This document shows, piece by piece, positions 7,614 to 15,310 of a stretch of 64,000 nt of DNA. Origin of the DNA: Candidatus Rokuibacteriota bacterium (lineage in GTDB: Bacteria > Methylomirabilota > Methylomirabilia > Rokubacteriales > CSP1-6). A model generated the notes under the pieces. The model made no database searches and had not been told where the DNA came from. It saw only the letters and a list, made by a program, of their open reading frames with translations. Within the stretch, counting starts at the first letter, position 1. Every line of letters starts with the position of its first letter. The translations under genes were made by a program, and so were the position numbers. The stretch lies in assembly GCA_016184365.1 (NCBI GenBank), contig JACPCW010000071.1, forward strand, positions 80,363 to 144,362, given 5' to 3'.

Positions 7614-8531
7614 ATGATCGGCCACGTCACCGACCCGAATGCCGAAGGCGGTCTCGATCTGCGCGAATTGCCCGAGCCGACGCCAGCGGCGGGCGACGTC
7701 GTCATCGAGGTTCGCGCGTACGCGGTGAACCGTGGCGAGCTGCATCTGCTCCAGATGCGGCCGAACGGCTGGACGCCGGGTCAGGACGTCGCCGGCGTCG
7801 TCGTTCAGGCGGCCGCTGACGGAACGGGACCGAAGGCCGGCGCGCGCATCGTCGGCGCGGCGGACGGGGGCGGCTGGTCGCAGCGGGTGAACGTGCCGAG
7901 CCATCGCGCCGCGGTCATTCCCGACAACGTCTCGTTCGCCGATGCGGCCGCGCTGCCCGTCGCAGGGCTCACCGCGATTCGCGCGCTCCGGACCGGCGGA
8001 CCGCTGCTCGGGCGGCGCGTGCTCGTCACGGGCGCCAGCGGCGGCGTCGGCGTCTTTGCGGTGCAGCTCGCGGCGATCGCCGGCGCGCACGTCACGGCGC
8101 ACGTCAGCGGCACGCATCGCGTGGATCTCGTGACGTCGCTCGGCGTGGAGCGCATCGTCACGACGCTCGACGGCATCACCGACCGCTTCGATCTCGTGCT
8201 CGACGGCGTCGGCGGTCCGGTGCTGGTCGAGGCGCTCCATCACCTGGCGCCTGGCGGCACCGTCGCCGCGTACGGGATGGCCGGGGGCCAGAAGGCCGAG
8301 ATCGCGTTCACCGACTTTCGCGGCGCCACGAACGCGAAGCTCACCGGCTTCTTCGTGTACGCAACCGACGTGACGACGTTCGGCGAGGATCTCGGCGACA
8401 TGGCGCGGCTCATCGGCGAGGGGAAGCTGAGAGTCCCCGGGCCGCGGCGGGACTGGAAAGACACGCGGCAGGCGATCGACTCGCTGCGGAAGCGGTCTGC
8501 GACCGGCAAGGTCGTGCTCACGATAGACTGA
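7614..8531 (+). CDS. Medium-chain dehydrogenase/quinone oxidoreductase-like protein
   Basis: 305 residues, zinc-free MDR superfamily. The N-terminal GroES-like domain carries EVRAYAVNRGELHLLQ and GQDVAGVVVQ. The NAD(P)H-binding Rossmann motif is VLVTGASGGVGVFAVQLAAI. The C-terminus ends with RKRSATGKVVLTI, the standard closing strand. Structural and catalytic zinc cysteines are absent, as in quinone reductases and enoyl reductases. The start is at 7614 because GGAGGA lies 8 nt upstream; an earlier ATG at 7599 contains that site. It is divergent from the TPR gene. Likely reduces an activated carbonyl or quinone; substrate unknown. Confidence 0.88.
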   Translation: MIGHVTDPNAEGGLDLRELPEPTPAAGDVVIEVRAYAVNRGELHLLQMRPNGWTPGQDVAGVVVQAAADGTGPKAGARIVGAADGGGWSQRVNVPSHRAAVIPDNVSFADAAALPVAGLTAIRALRTGGPLLGRRVLVTGASGGVGVFAVQLAAIAGAHVTAHVSGTHRVDLVTSLGVERIVTTLDGITDRFDLVLDGVGGPVLVEALHHLAPGGTVAAYGMAGGQKAEIAFTDFRGATNAKLTGFFVYATDVTTFGEDLGDMARLIGEGKLRVPGPRRDWKDTRQAIDSLRKRSATGKVVLTID

Positions 8532-8557
8532 CGCGCGGAGGAGACAAGGAGACTCTC

Positions 8558-9553
8558 ATGCGAACGATCGACATTCACGCCCACGTGGTGCCGCAAGGTC
8601 TCTGGCGCGCCGCGGACGCCGGTAAAGAGTGGTACGGCTTCCGCCACGAAAAAGGCGAAGGCCTCGGCACGATGGTCGGCAACGGTCAACGCACCGCATT
8701 TTCGTCGCCGAAGGTGCGCCTGACGATCGAAGAGCGCCTCGGGGACATGGACGCGCAGGGCGTGGACATGCACGTGCTCTCCATCCACACGCCGTTCTTC
8801 GGCTACCACCTCGACGCCGCGCAGGGCGCGCAGCTCGCGCGGGAGGTCAACGACGACATCGCGGGCATGGTGCGCCAGCATCCGCAGCGCTTCGCCGGGC
8901 TCGCGACGCTGCCGGTCCAGGATCCCAGGGCCGCCATCGAGGAGCTCGAGCGCGCGGTCACGAAGCTCGGTCTCAAGGGCGCCGAGCTGGACACGCACGT
9001 GAACGGCAAGCAATGGGACGAGCCGGAGTTCCTGCCGTTCTTCAAGGCCGCCGAGCAGATGGGCGCCGTGCTCTTCTTCCATCCGCAGCCGCAGCACAAC
9101 TTCCTGATCGGGCGCACGACGAAGTACGGCCTCTTCAACAGTCTCGGCGTGATCATGGACGACGCCATCCTGGTCGCGATCCTGATCTCGAGCGGCCTGC
9201 TCGACGCCTGCCCGAACATCAAGATCTGCGTCGCGCATGGTGGCGGTGGCGCCTGCTATGCCATGGGACGCCTCGATCGCGGCTGGCGGGGGCGCCGCGA
9301 CGCGCAGAAGATTCCGACGCCGCCCAGCACGTATCAGAAGCGGCTCTACTACGACACCGTGACCGGCAGCGAAGAAGCGCTGCGCTTCCTGGTCGACCAG
9401 GTCGGCGCCGACCGCGTCGTGCTCGGCAGCGACTGGCCGTTCGTGCCGTGGCATCCGTCGCCGGTCACGTGGCTGCAAGGACTGAAGACGATCACGCCGG
9501 AGGAGAAGGAAAAGATTCTCTCGCGGAACCTCGAGGCGCTGCTGAAGCTCTAG
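8558..9553 (+). CDS. Amidohydrolase 2 (ACMSD-like decarboxylase/hydrolase)
   Basis: 331 residues of the amidohydrolase-2 family, which includes aminocarboxymuconate-semialdehyde decarboxylase. The metal HxH is at the N-terminus (IDIHAHVVPQ). Other ligands are in VLFFHPQPQHNF, IKICVAHGGGGACYA and the C-terminal aspartate in VLGSDWPFVPWHP. It is probably a cytosolic zinc-dependent decarboxylase or lactone hydrolase acting late in aromatic catabolism. GGAG sequences lie just upstream, and it follows the quinone-oxidoreductase gene by 26 nt, so co-transcription is likely. The exact substrate is not deducible. Confidence 0.9.
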   Translation: MRTIDIHAHVVPQGLWRAADAGKEWYGFRHEKGEGLGTMVGNGQRTAFSSPKVRLTIEERLGDMDAQGVDMHVLSIHTPFFGYHLDAAQGAQLAREVNDDIAGMVRQHPQRFAGLATLPVQDPRAAIEELERAVTKLGLKGAELDTHVNGKQWDEPEFLPFFKAAEQMGAVLFFHPQPQHNFLIGRTTKYGLFNSLGVIMDDAILVAILISSGLLDACPNIKICVAHGGGGACYAMGRLDRGWRGRRDAQKIPTPPSTYQKRLYYDTVTGSEEALRFLVDQVGADRVVLGSDWPFVPWHPSPVTWLQGLKTITPEEKEKILSRNLEALLKL

Positions 9554-9562
9554 ACGCCGGCG

Positions 9563-10111
9563 CTAGACGGGCAGCTTGTCGCCGTCCGGTGGCGCGGCGA
9601 CCTCGAACGCGTTGACCATGCCGGACAGCAGCGCGAAGTAGTTCGCCGCCGCCGTCAGCTCGACGAGCCACTGCGTGCCGTACCGCTTGTGCAGCGCGTC
9701 GAAGCTCGCCTGGTCGGCGCGGTTCGTGCGCATGAGCTGCCGCACGTAGGTGACGATGTCGCGCTCTTCGGGCGCGAGCTTCGCCGGGTCGCCCTTCGCG
9801 CGCAGCACGTCGATCACGTCGTCGCGCAGCCCGTTGCGCCGCGCGGCGCCGACCTGCGCCGCCCAGACGTACGCCGCTTCGCGCTCGCGCACGGCGGTGA
9901 GGATCGCGACCGACCGCAGCTTCGCGTCCACCACGCTGTCGTCGCGGAAGAACGTGACGAGCGGCAGGATGCGCTCGGCGAGCTTCGGGCTGTGGAGCAG
10001 CATGCTGAACGGGCCGCGCACGTTGCCGAAGACCTTCTCGACGGCGTCGACGACGGCGTGATGCTCGGAGGGAACGTCCGATCGGCCGGTGACGGGGGCG
10101 ACTCGCGGCAT
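9563..10111 (-). CDS. Carboxymuconolactone decarboxylase-like protein
   Basis: 182 residues of the CMD/AhpD fold: the helical signatures DAKLRSVAILTAVREREAAY, WAAQVGAARRNG and FALLSGMVNAFEVA are typical. There are no cysteines, so the AhpD CxxC peroxidase site is missing and this is the CMD-like branch. Those proteins decarboxylate or isomerise lactone intermediates, or have unknown roles. The start is at 10111, where AGGAG lies upstream. It follows the nitroreductase by 8 nt on the same strand and is probably co-transcribed. It ends 9 nt from the convergent amidohydrolase. Confidence 0.87.
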   Translation of the reverse strand: MPRVAPVTGRSDVPSEHHAVVDAVEKVFGNVRGPFSMLLHSPKLAERILPLVTFFRDDSVVDAKLRSVAILTAVREREAAYVWAAQVGAARRNGLRDDVIDVLRAKGDPAKLAPEERDIVTYVRQLMRTNRADQASFDALHKRYGTQWLVELTAAANYFALLSGMVNAFEVAAPPDGDKLPV

Positions 10112-10119
10112 GACGGCTC

Positions 10120-10749
10120 CTATGCGCCGGGGTAGGGCCGACCCCAGCGATCCTGGTAGACGACGTCGCCGAGCGGCCCGCGGCCGACGGGCCCGAACTG
10201 GCCCATCGGATAGCCGATCGGAAGAATCGCGTACGAATGCACGCCGGGGGGCAGACCGAGCGCCGCTTCCGATTCCTTTTCGTAGAGCAGATGCCGCGTG
10301 GTCAGCGTCGCGCCGAGACCGAGCGCGCGCGCCGCGAGCAGCATGTTCTGGACCGCCGGGTAGATGGACGCGCCGGACCAGCGCGCCGGCGCCGTCGTGC
10401 CCTCGTCGAGGCACGCGACGATCCACACGGGCGCTTCGTGAAAGTGATCGGTCAGGTATTCGACGGCAGCGCGCTGGCGCAGGTACTTCTCCTTCGTCAC
10501 GCCGGGCGGCGGCGCGCTCGTCAGATACCGCGGCCCGATCGTTTCGTCGAAGGCGCGCTTGTACCAGCGCTGCACGTCCTGCTTGATCGTCGCGTCCTTC
10601 ACGACCAGGAAGCGCCAGCGCTGCGTGTTCGCGCCGTTCGGCGCGCACACGCCGGCCCGGAGAATCTTGCGGATGAGCTCGTCCGGCACCGGGTCCGGCT
10701 TGAGCCGCCGCATCGCGCGCATCGTGCCGATGATCTCGAAGACGTCCAT
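10120..10749 (-). CDS. Nitroreductase-family FMN oxidoreductase
   Basis: 209 residues, standard for the family. Start motif DVFEIIGTMRAMRRLKPDPV contains the FMN-phosphate-binding Arg pair. GVCAPNGANTQRWRFLVV is the classical second flavin-binding segment, and AVQNMLLAARALGLGATLTT is the conserved dimer helix. These NAD(P)H-dependent enzymes reduce nitroaromatics, quinones or enones. The start is at 10749, after GGAGG/CGAGG. The 100 nt upstream is filled by a GC-hairpin element in antisense orientation, behind which lies the VOC gene of the same transcription unit. Confidence 0.9.
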   Translation of the reverse strand: MDVFEIIGTMRAMRRLKPDPVPDELIRKILRAGVCAPNGANTQRWRFLVVKDATIKQDVQRWYKRAFDETIGPRYLTSAPPPGVTKEKYLRQRAAVEYLTDHFHEAPVWIVACLDEGTTAPARWSGASIYPAVQNMLLAARALGLGATLTTRHLLYEKESEAALGLPPGVHSYAILPIGYPMGQFGPVGRGPLGDVVYQDRWGRPYPGA

Positions 10750-10783
10750 CAGGCCTCGTCCTCCGTCCGTGGTCGAGGGGCGA

Positions 10784-10843
10784 CCCGGGTCCCCCGGGGC
10801 GCTCCGAGCGCTTGGGGGTTTGGGGGCCATGTCGGGGCCCCCA
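10784..10843 (+). repeat. Bipartite GC-hairpin element, copy A
   Basis: A first hairpin CCCGGG-TCC-CCCGGG at 10784-10798 is followed by CCGAGCG, a G-run and TTTGGGGG. A second hairpin TGGGGGCC-ATGTCGG-GGCCCCCA lies at 10821-10843. It is placed between the VOC and nitroreductase genes and oriented against their transcription. Six more copies occur in the window. Confidence 0.85.
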
Positions 10844-10849
10844 TGTCGA

Positions 10850-11188
10850 TCAGATCGGCCACCCGTGCCGGGAGACGTCGACGCGGTTGCCTTCCGGATC
10901 GCGGATCCAGCTCTCGGCCACCGCGCCGAACACGTTCGATTCGGCGGTCGTGTTGGCCGCTTCGACGATCGCGTCGACGTCGTCGACGACGAATCCAAAG
11001 TGATTGATGCCCCACGGCATCTCCGGCCGGCTGATGAGCGCGACGCCGACGTGGCCGTCGGAGAGGTACACCGTGCCGTTCGGCCCGCGGTACGTCTCCT
11101 CGAGGCCGAACAGCTTCTTGTAGTACTCGGCGACCTCGTCGCGGTTCTGCACGTTGAGCGCGATGTGGCGGATCCTCGGTCTCGTCAC
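10850..11188 (-). CDS. VOC-family (glyoxalase/dioxygenase fold) protein
   Basis: 112 residues, a single vicinal-oxygen-chelate module. Typical strands are RIRHIALNVQNRDEVAEYY at the start and INHFGFVVDDVDAIVEA in the middle. The end DPEGNRVDVSRHGWPI has Asp where a metal-binding Glu is common. His in RHIALNV and NHFGF could be metal ligands. The GTG start at 11188 is chosen for GAGGAGA upstream. The gene is second in a minus-strand run (monooxygenase, VOC, nitroreductase, CMD). Small VOC proteins are dioxygenases, isomerases or binding proteins; the substrate is unknown. Confidence 0.85.
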   Translation of the reverse strand: MTRPRIRHIALNVQNRDEVAEYYKKLFGLEETYRGPNGTVYLSDGHVGVALISRPEMPWGINHFGFVVDDVDAIVEAANTTAESNVFGAVAESWIRDPEGNRVDVSRHGWPI

Positions 11189-11198
11189 GGTCTCTCCT

Positions 11199-11486
11199 CT
11201 ATTCGACTTCGCGCAGGCGCAGGACCGCCGCGCGTCCATCCATGTAGTCGCCCATCTTGCGACCGAGCGTCTTGAAGTGCTCGGTGGCGCGATGCGCGTC
11301 GACGGCTGCCTGGTCGGCGTAGCGCTCCATGAACACGTACGTGCCCGGCGCCTCCGCGTGATGGAGCGCGTAGAGCTTGCAGCCCGGCTCGCTGGCGTTC
11401 ACCTTCGCGACCAGCTCCTTCGCGACGGCTTCGAATTCTTTTTCCATCCCCGGCTTCACCTTGATGGTCGCGACGACTCCGAGCAT
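11199..11486 (-). CDS. ABM-domain monooxygenase (YgiN-like)
   Basis: 95 residues, one dimeric ferredoxin-like ABM domain: VVATIKVKPGMEKEFEAVAK, then EPGCKLYALHHAEAPGTYVF and ERYADQAAVDAHRATEHFK. Homologues oxidise quinols or polyketide-like aromatics without cofactor, or act as stress-related proteins. It lies 10 nt upstream of the VOC gene and 13 nt downstream of an amidohydrolase, so all three are likely one operon for oxidative breakdown of an aromatic or cyclic compound. Pathway inferred. Confidence 0.88.
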   Translation of the reverse strand: MLGVVATIKVKPGMEKEFEAVAKELVAKVNASEPGCKLYALHHAEAPGTYVFMERYADQAAVDAHRATEHFKTLGRKMGDYMDGRAAVLRLREVE

Positions 11487-11499
11487 GCGTCCCCCTCGT

Positions 11500-12633
11500 C
11501 TACAGGCCGTACAGCGTTTTCGCGTTCTCGCAGGTGATCTTGCGCCGGACGGCCGGCGGCACTTCCTTGAAGTTCAGCTCGATGGCCTGCTGCGACTCCG
11601 GCCACGTGCTGTCGGCGTGCGGATAGTCCGACGCCCACATCACGCGATCTTCGCCCATCGTGTCGAGCAGGCGGATGCCGGCGAGGTCCTGCTGGAACGT
11701 CGCCCAGATCTGCCGCCGGAAGTACTGGCTCGGCAGCATGGTCACGCGCAGCCCGCCGGCCGCCCGCCAGTAGTCGGGTGCGTCGACGAACTTCTGATAC
11801 GTGTCGTCCATGCGCTCGAGCATGTACGGCAGCCAGCCGATCGCGGTCTCGGCGAGCACGAGCTTCAGGTTCCGATGGCGCTCGAGGGCGCCGGTGAAGA
11901 TGACGGCGGCGAGCGGCTCGTCCATCTGGAGCTGCGAGCACGCCACGCGCACGCCCATGTTGCCGGGGTGGTTCGCGTTCGGACCGCCGAATTCGACGCT
12001 GCGCAGACCGCCGCTCAGGTGGAAGCCGATCGGAATGCCGGTCTCGTCGAGCGCTTCCCACAGCGGCTGCCAGGCGTCGTTCCAGAGCGGCATCTCCACG
12101 CGCGCGGCGAGGAACATGCACGTGCGAATGCCGATCTGCTTCAGGTAGCGGACCTCGTCGGCCGCGGACTTCGGGTCGTCGATCGGGACGAGGCCGGCGC
12201 CGACGAGCCGATCCGGCTTCGTCGCGCAGAACTCGGCGAGCCAGTCGTTGTAGCCGCGATAGCAGACGCGCCGCATCTCCGGGTCCTTCACGAGCAGCGG
12301 CACGATCGGACCGTACATGACCGTCGCGTCGATGCCGTCGCGGTCCATGTCGGCGAGCCGCAGCGCCGTCGTCGTCGGGCGCAGCACGCCGGGCTCGAGC
12401 ACGCCGCCGCGCTCGAGCGCGGTGCGCCGGCCGCCCTGCGCGCCCGCGGCGCCGTGACGTCCGCCCCAGCTGTCCCACTTCTCGCCGTCGCAGACCCACC
12501 ACGGGCCGTCGGGCGTCTCGACCACTTTCGGCGCCCGGTCGCGCCACTTCGCGGGCACGCGCTTGTCCCACGTGTCCTTCGGCAGCCAGGGGAGATCGAT
12601 GTGGTCGTCGGCGGAGATGACGCGGTAGTTCAT
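11500..12633 (-). CDS. Amidohydrolase 2 family protein
   Basis: 377 residues. The N-terminal metal motif is of the DxH type (VISADDHIDLPWLP), as in many long amidohydrolase-2 proteins. Conserved later elements are FHLSGGLRS, LKLVLAETAIGWLPYMLERM and GEDRVMWASDYPHADSTWP, where the Asp completes the metal site. No signal peptide. It leads the operon with the ABM, VOC, nitroreductase and CMD genes. The start at 12633 has GAGGAG upstream, and a TTGACG-17-TACTCT promoter lies 35-63 nt upstream. Confidence 0.9.
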   Translation of the reverse strand: MNYRVISADDHIDLPWLPKDTWDKRVPAKWRDRAPKVVETPDGPWWVCDGEKWDSWGGRHGAAGAQGGRRTALERGGVLEPGVLRPTTTALRLADMDRDGIDATVMYGPIVPLLVKDPEMRRVCYRGYNDWLAEFCATKPDRLVGAGLVPIDDPKSAADEVRYLKQIGIRTCMFLAARVEMPLWNDAWQPLWEALDETGIPIGFHLSGGLRSVEFGGPNANHPGNMGVRVACSQLQMDEPLAAVIFTGALERHRNLKLVLAETAIGWLPYMLERMDDTYQKFVDAPDYWRAAGGLRVTMLPSQYFRRQIWATFQQDLAGIRLLDTMGEDRVMWASDYPHADSTWPESQQAIELNFKEVPPAVRRKITCENAKTLYGL

Positions 12634-12667
12634 GGAGCGGGCCTCCTCGCGACGGGTCGTGGGCGTG

Positions 12668-12696
12668 AGAGTAGGGGCGCGGCGGGGAGGCGTCAA
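12668..12696 (-). promoter_or_regulatory. Sigma-70-like promoter of the amidohydrolase operon
   Basis: On the minus strand TTGACG (12696-12691), a 17-nt spacer and TACTCT (12673-12668) match the -35/-10 layout. Transcription would start near 12660, leaving a leader of about 27 nt with GAGGAG before the ATG at 12633. Confidence 0.65.
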
Positions 12697-12733
12697 GAAA
12701 TCGTGACACTGGTCTGGCCCGCGCGTTCTGCGG

Positions 12734-12739
12734 TACCTT
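12734..12739 (+). promoter_or_regulatory. -10-like hexamer 6 nt before a start codon
   Basis: TACCTT followed by six bases and the ATG at 12746; no Shine-Dalgarno sequence. It suggests a leaderless transcript, as at several other genes here. No convincing -35 is visible. Confidence 0.38.
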
Positions 12740-12745
12740 GAATCG

Positions 12746-13213
12746 ATGGCTGCGGCAAAGACTGCGGCGCGTCGCACAATCGGCCCGTTACGCGCCTACG
12801 TCGTCTGCATCGATAACCGAAACTATCGGGTGTCATTGCAGACGGGAAAGGTCTACCGCTTGCTCCGCGATCCCAAGGGGGCCAGCGCCGGCCTCGTCCG
12901 GGTCGTCGATGAAACCGGCGAGGATTACCTGTATCCGCAGCGCTTATTTTCGAGGGTGCGGCTCTCGCGGCAGGCTGCTGAGGCATTGCGCGCTGCCGTA
13001 CCGCCCACGGCGGACGATGACGTCGAGCCGAGACTCAAAGCTCTGACAAAGCTTCAGCGTTCGCTGAAGCTGACGCCGTCAAAAGCGCGGGCTTGGGCGG
13101 ATCGAGCGAAGCGTGCTCGCCGCGCATGGTCGAGCCCGCTGGCCTGCGACTCGCGCCAACCGTATGAGTATTTACGCAACTCTGTGGCGGCTGAAATTTC
13201 CACGCGACGGTGA
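12746..13213 (+). CDS. Hypothetical protein
   Basis: 155 residues, not recognised. The N-terminal half looks like a folded beta-rich domain: LRAYVVCIDNRNYRVSLQTG, VYRLLRDPKGASAGLVRVVD, then DYLYPQRLFSRVRLS, with mid-protein helices up to about residue 95. The last 50 residues are basic and of lower quality and overlap the next gene by 50 nt. The tail may therefore be read-through sequence after a lost stop. It is divergent from the amidohydrolase operon and probably leaderless. It may be functionally linked to the next unknown gene. Confidence 0.55.
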   Translation: MAAAKTAARRTIGPLRAYVVCIDNRNYRVSLQTGKVYRLLRDPKGASAGLVRVVDETGEDYLYPQRLFSRVRLSRQAAEALRAAVPPTADDDVEPRLKALTKLQRSLKLTPSKARAWADRAKRARRAWSSPLACDSRQPYEYLRNSVAAEISTRR

Positions 13214-13601
13214 GGCCCACTCGGCATGTCAGTGGATCGAGGTCTACGCGCAAGGCGTTCCCGCGCACATCGGGAGTCCGTCGCCCGGATCGGGGTATGA
13301 CGCCGGCGATCCGTATGGCTCGTTTCTTCCACCGCCCGTCCCGTCCAACACGCGAAATGCTCTACGAGCCGTCGTGATCATCACCGAAAAGACGCACAAG
13401 GGCACCGGGCGTTCGAGCCAGGAATACGTCGCGCCCCTGATGGTGCTGAGCGGCGAAGAGTACGCGGCGATGTCGTTCGCGGATCTCCAAAAACGAATCT
13501 GTGACGCTCTGCGGGGCGGTAGGCCGCGGTTGATCGCCGAGATCCTCACTGCTGACGGCGAGAGGCAACTCTTGTTCGAGGATGGCTCCGTAGGCGATTG
13601 A
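13164..13601 (+). CDS. Conserved hypothetical protein
   Basis: 145 residues from the ATG at 13164. It begins MSIYATLWRLKFPRDG, then EVYAQGVPAHIGSPSPGSGY and PYGSFLPPPVP, followed by LRAVVIITEKTHKGTGRSSQ and PLMVLSGEEYAAMSFADLQK. This opening is familiar to me from small bacterial hypotheticals of unknown function. The start is chosen for this conserved opening; a longer frame from 13113 overlaps the preceding gene and looks non-protein. It ends just before a strong GC hairpin at 13611-13641. Confidence 0.68.
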   Translation: MSIYATLWRLKFPRDGEAHSACQWIEVYAQGVPAHIGSPSPGSGYDAGDPYGSFLPPPVPSNTRNALRAVVIITEKTHKGTGRSSQEYVAPLMVLSGEEYAAMSFADLQKRICDALRGGRPRLIAEILTADGERQLLFEDGSVGD

Positions 13602-13610
13602 GTGAACTTA

Positions 13611-13641
13611 CCCGGGCGGCGGCGCGGGCCCGCCGCCCGGG
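13611..13641. terminator. GC-rich hairpin between convergent genes
   Basis: CCCGGGCGGCGG, loop CGCGGGC, CCGCCGCCCGGG: a perfect 12-bp stem 10 nt after the stop at 13601 and 20 nt before the stop of the convergent small gene at 13661. There is no T-tract on either side, so it would be a non-canonical bidirectional terminator or transcript-end stabiliser. Confidence 0.6.
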
Positions 13642-13660
13642 AGTCGTTCGCGAACGAGCG

Positions 13661-13846
13661 TTACTGCGATTCGGTGCGGGTCTCGGGCGACGCGTTGCCG
13701 CCGAGATTGGTGGCCATGACCATCGTCTCGGCCATCGTCACGTGGATGCTGACGCGGCGCTTCTGCGCGTCCGGCACGTGGCGCTCCTCCGCCGGGCCGA
13801 GGCCGACGGCGGCGACGCGCGAGACCGGAATGCCGCGCTGGACCAT
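13661..13846 (-). CDS. 61-residue protein resembling an OmpA C-terminal fragment
   Basis: MVQRGIPVSRVAAVGLGPAE followed by HVPDAQKRRVSIHVTM resembles the last strands of an OmpA-like peptidoglycan-binding domain (G-I-P-x-x-R-V-x-x-x-G-x-G, then the closing R-R-V strand), but the first two thirds of that domain is absent. AAAGGAG lies 7 nt before the ATG, one of the best ribosome sites in the window, so the short product is probably made. No signal peptide. It could be a small stand-alone protein or a domesticated fragment. The similarity is my own pattern reading and should be tested. Confidence 0.5.
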   Translation of the reverse strand: MVQRGIPVSRVAAVGLGPAEERHVPDAQKRRVSIHVTMAETMVMATNLGGNASPETRTESQ

Positions 13847-13947
13847 AAGAACGCTCCTTTCGAAACGAGCCACTCCCCAGCGGAGCTACGGGAGAGTCAT
13901 CGCAACGGCGGGGCCAGAGCGGCAGGCCAAGAAGTATGCGGGTTTAG

Positions 13948-13970
13948 CAGTCGCGCGCGACGCGCGACTG
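13948..13970. terminator. Hairpin downstream of the phosphodiesterase operon
   Basis: CAGTCGCGCG, CGA, CGCGCGACTG: a perfect 10-bp stem with a 3-nt loop, 51 nt beyond the stop of the minus-strand gene ending at 14021 and upstream of the 61-residue gene. No T-run; possible terminator. Confidence 0.45.
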
Positions 13971-14020
13971 GGTATTGTGTTGCCTGACAAACGCGCGTGG
14001 CCTGCACGCCCGGGGGCGGT

Positions 14021-15310
14021 CTAACCGAGCGCTTCGGCGAGCACGCGGCCTTCGGCGCCGGGCAGCGCGAGGCCGAGCAGCCGCGCCGCCGTCGGCGCGA
14101 CGTCGATCATCGCGACGTCCTCGACGACGACACCGTCACGCACGCCCGGTCCCGCCATCACGAGCGCCGCGGCGAGATCCGGCAGCAGCGGATCGTGGCC
14201 GTGCGTCGCGCGATAGTGCGGCGCCGCCGCGGCGGCTTCGAGCGTCGCGTGGTTCGTGATCTGGAATCCCGCGTCGGCGACGAGCACGAAGTCGCCCTGC
14301 GCCGGATGTTCCGTCGGCGCCGGCAGCCCGAGCTCCTCGAAGCGCGCCGGCTCGACGACGTCGATGCCGCGCAACGCCGCGAAGCGTTCGCGCAGCCGCG
14401 CGGCGGTGGTCCGCGGCGCGCCGTCCAGGACGTACACGTGCGCCGAGCCACCGTTGCCCGCGACCCACGCGTGGCGTCGCGTGATCGCGCCGGTGCCGTT
14501 CAGGTCGATCAGGCCGGCCTCGCGCAGGAGCTGGTTGCCGTGATACGTCGTGTCGACGTCGACGAAGCCGTGATCGCCGAACGCCATGATCGTCGTCGTG
14601 TCGAGCCGGGCGGCGCCGCGGATTGCCTCGACCAGCCGCCCGAGCAGCGCGTCGACGTGCGCGAGCGCCCACTTCGCTTCGGCGGTGCCGACGCCGTAGT
14701 CGTGCTGGAACGCGTCGAGCGTGAGGAAGTGCACGAGCATCAGGCGCGGCGGCCGCGTCGCGAGCAGGTGCATCGCCGCCTCGAGCGTGAGCCAGTCCTG
14801 CATCGGATTCGTCGGATGGCACGTGCTCCACGCGCCGTACCGCTCGAGCGGCAGCCCGCGCTGGCGCAGCTCGCGCCACAGCTCGGGTGACGCGTACTCC
14901 TCGAAGAGCTCCTGCTCGTAGAATTCCGGAATGTTGTCGGCGATGCCGGCGCCGCGCGTCTTGGGCCAGCAGAGCGTCGCGACGCGATCACCCGTGGCGT
15001 GCACGCGGTCCCAGAGCGTCTCCGCCGCGATCGGCAGGCTCGTGCGGTCGCCGTAGTGCGACACGACCTCGCCGCGCGCGCGGTCGAAGACGTGATTGCC
15101 GAGCACGCCGTGGCGCGCCGGCGCGACGCCGGTGACCAGCGTGGTGTGACACGGCCACGTCACGCTCGGGAACGCGGGCCGCACGCCGCGCGCGCGGGCG
15201 CCCCGCGCCAGGAGGCTGCGCAGCGCGGGAATCGGCACGCCGGGATCGTCGAGGGTCGCGGCACGGAGCCCATCGATGCTGACCATCACGAGCATCTGGG
15301 GGCGCTTCAT
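14021..15310 (-). CDS. Alkaline-phosphatase-superfamily phosphodiesterase
   Basis: 429 residues, type I phosphodiesterase/nucleotide pyrophosphatase-like. The N-terminus carries the first metal Asp in LVMVSIDGLRAATLDDPG, and the nucleophile Thr lies in PAFPSVTWPCHTTLVTGV, with RHGVLGNHVFDR following. The C-terminal metal ligands are in AFGDHGFVDVDTTYHGN and ATHGHDPLLPDL. No signal peptide is evident, unusual for members that act outside the cytosol. Its start overlaps the stop of the GatB/YqeY gene by 4 nt (ATGA), so translation is coupled. Substrate not predictable. Confidence 0.88.
   Translation of the reverse strand: MKRPQMLVMVSIDGLRAATLDDPGVPIPALRSLLARGARARGVRPAFPSVTWPCHTTLVTGVAPARHGVLGNHVFDRARGEVVSHYGDRTSLPIAAETLWDRVHATGDRVATLCWPKTRGAGIADNIPEFYEQELFEEYASPELWRELRQRGLPLERYGAWSTCHPTNPMQDWLTLEAAMHLLATRPPRLMLVHFLTLDAFQHDYGVGTAEAKWALAHVDALLGRLVEAIRGAARLDTTTIMAFGDHGFVDVDTTYHGNQLLREAGLIDLNGTGAITRRHAWVAGNGGSAHVYVLDGAPRTTAARLRERFAALRGIDVVEPARFEELGLPAPTEHPAQGDFVLVADAGFQITNHATLEAAAAAPHYRATHGHDPLLPDLAAALVMAGPGVRDGVVVEDVAMIDVAPTAARLLGLALPGAEGRVLAEALG

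Noticed and set aside
9563-10648. 361-residue version of the CMD-like protein
   Set aside because: Residues before the ATG at 10111 are antisense/off-frame nitroreductase sequence; AGGAG marks 10111.
10750-10998. N-terminal extension of the nitroreductase through repeat copy A
   Set aside because: The ATG at 10749 has a ribosome site and starts the conserved fold; the extension is a translated repeat and antisense VOC sequence.
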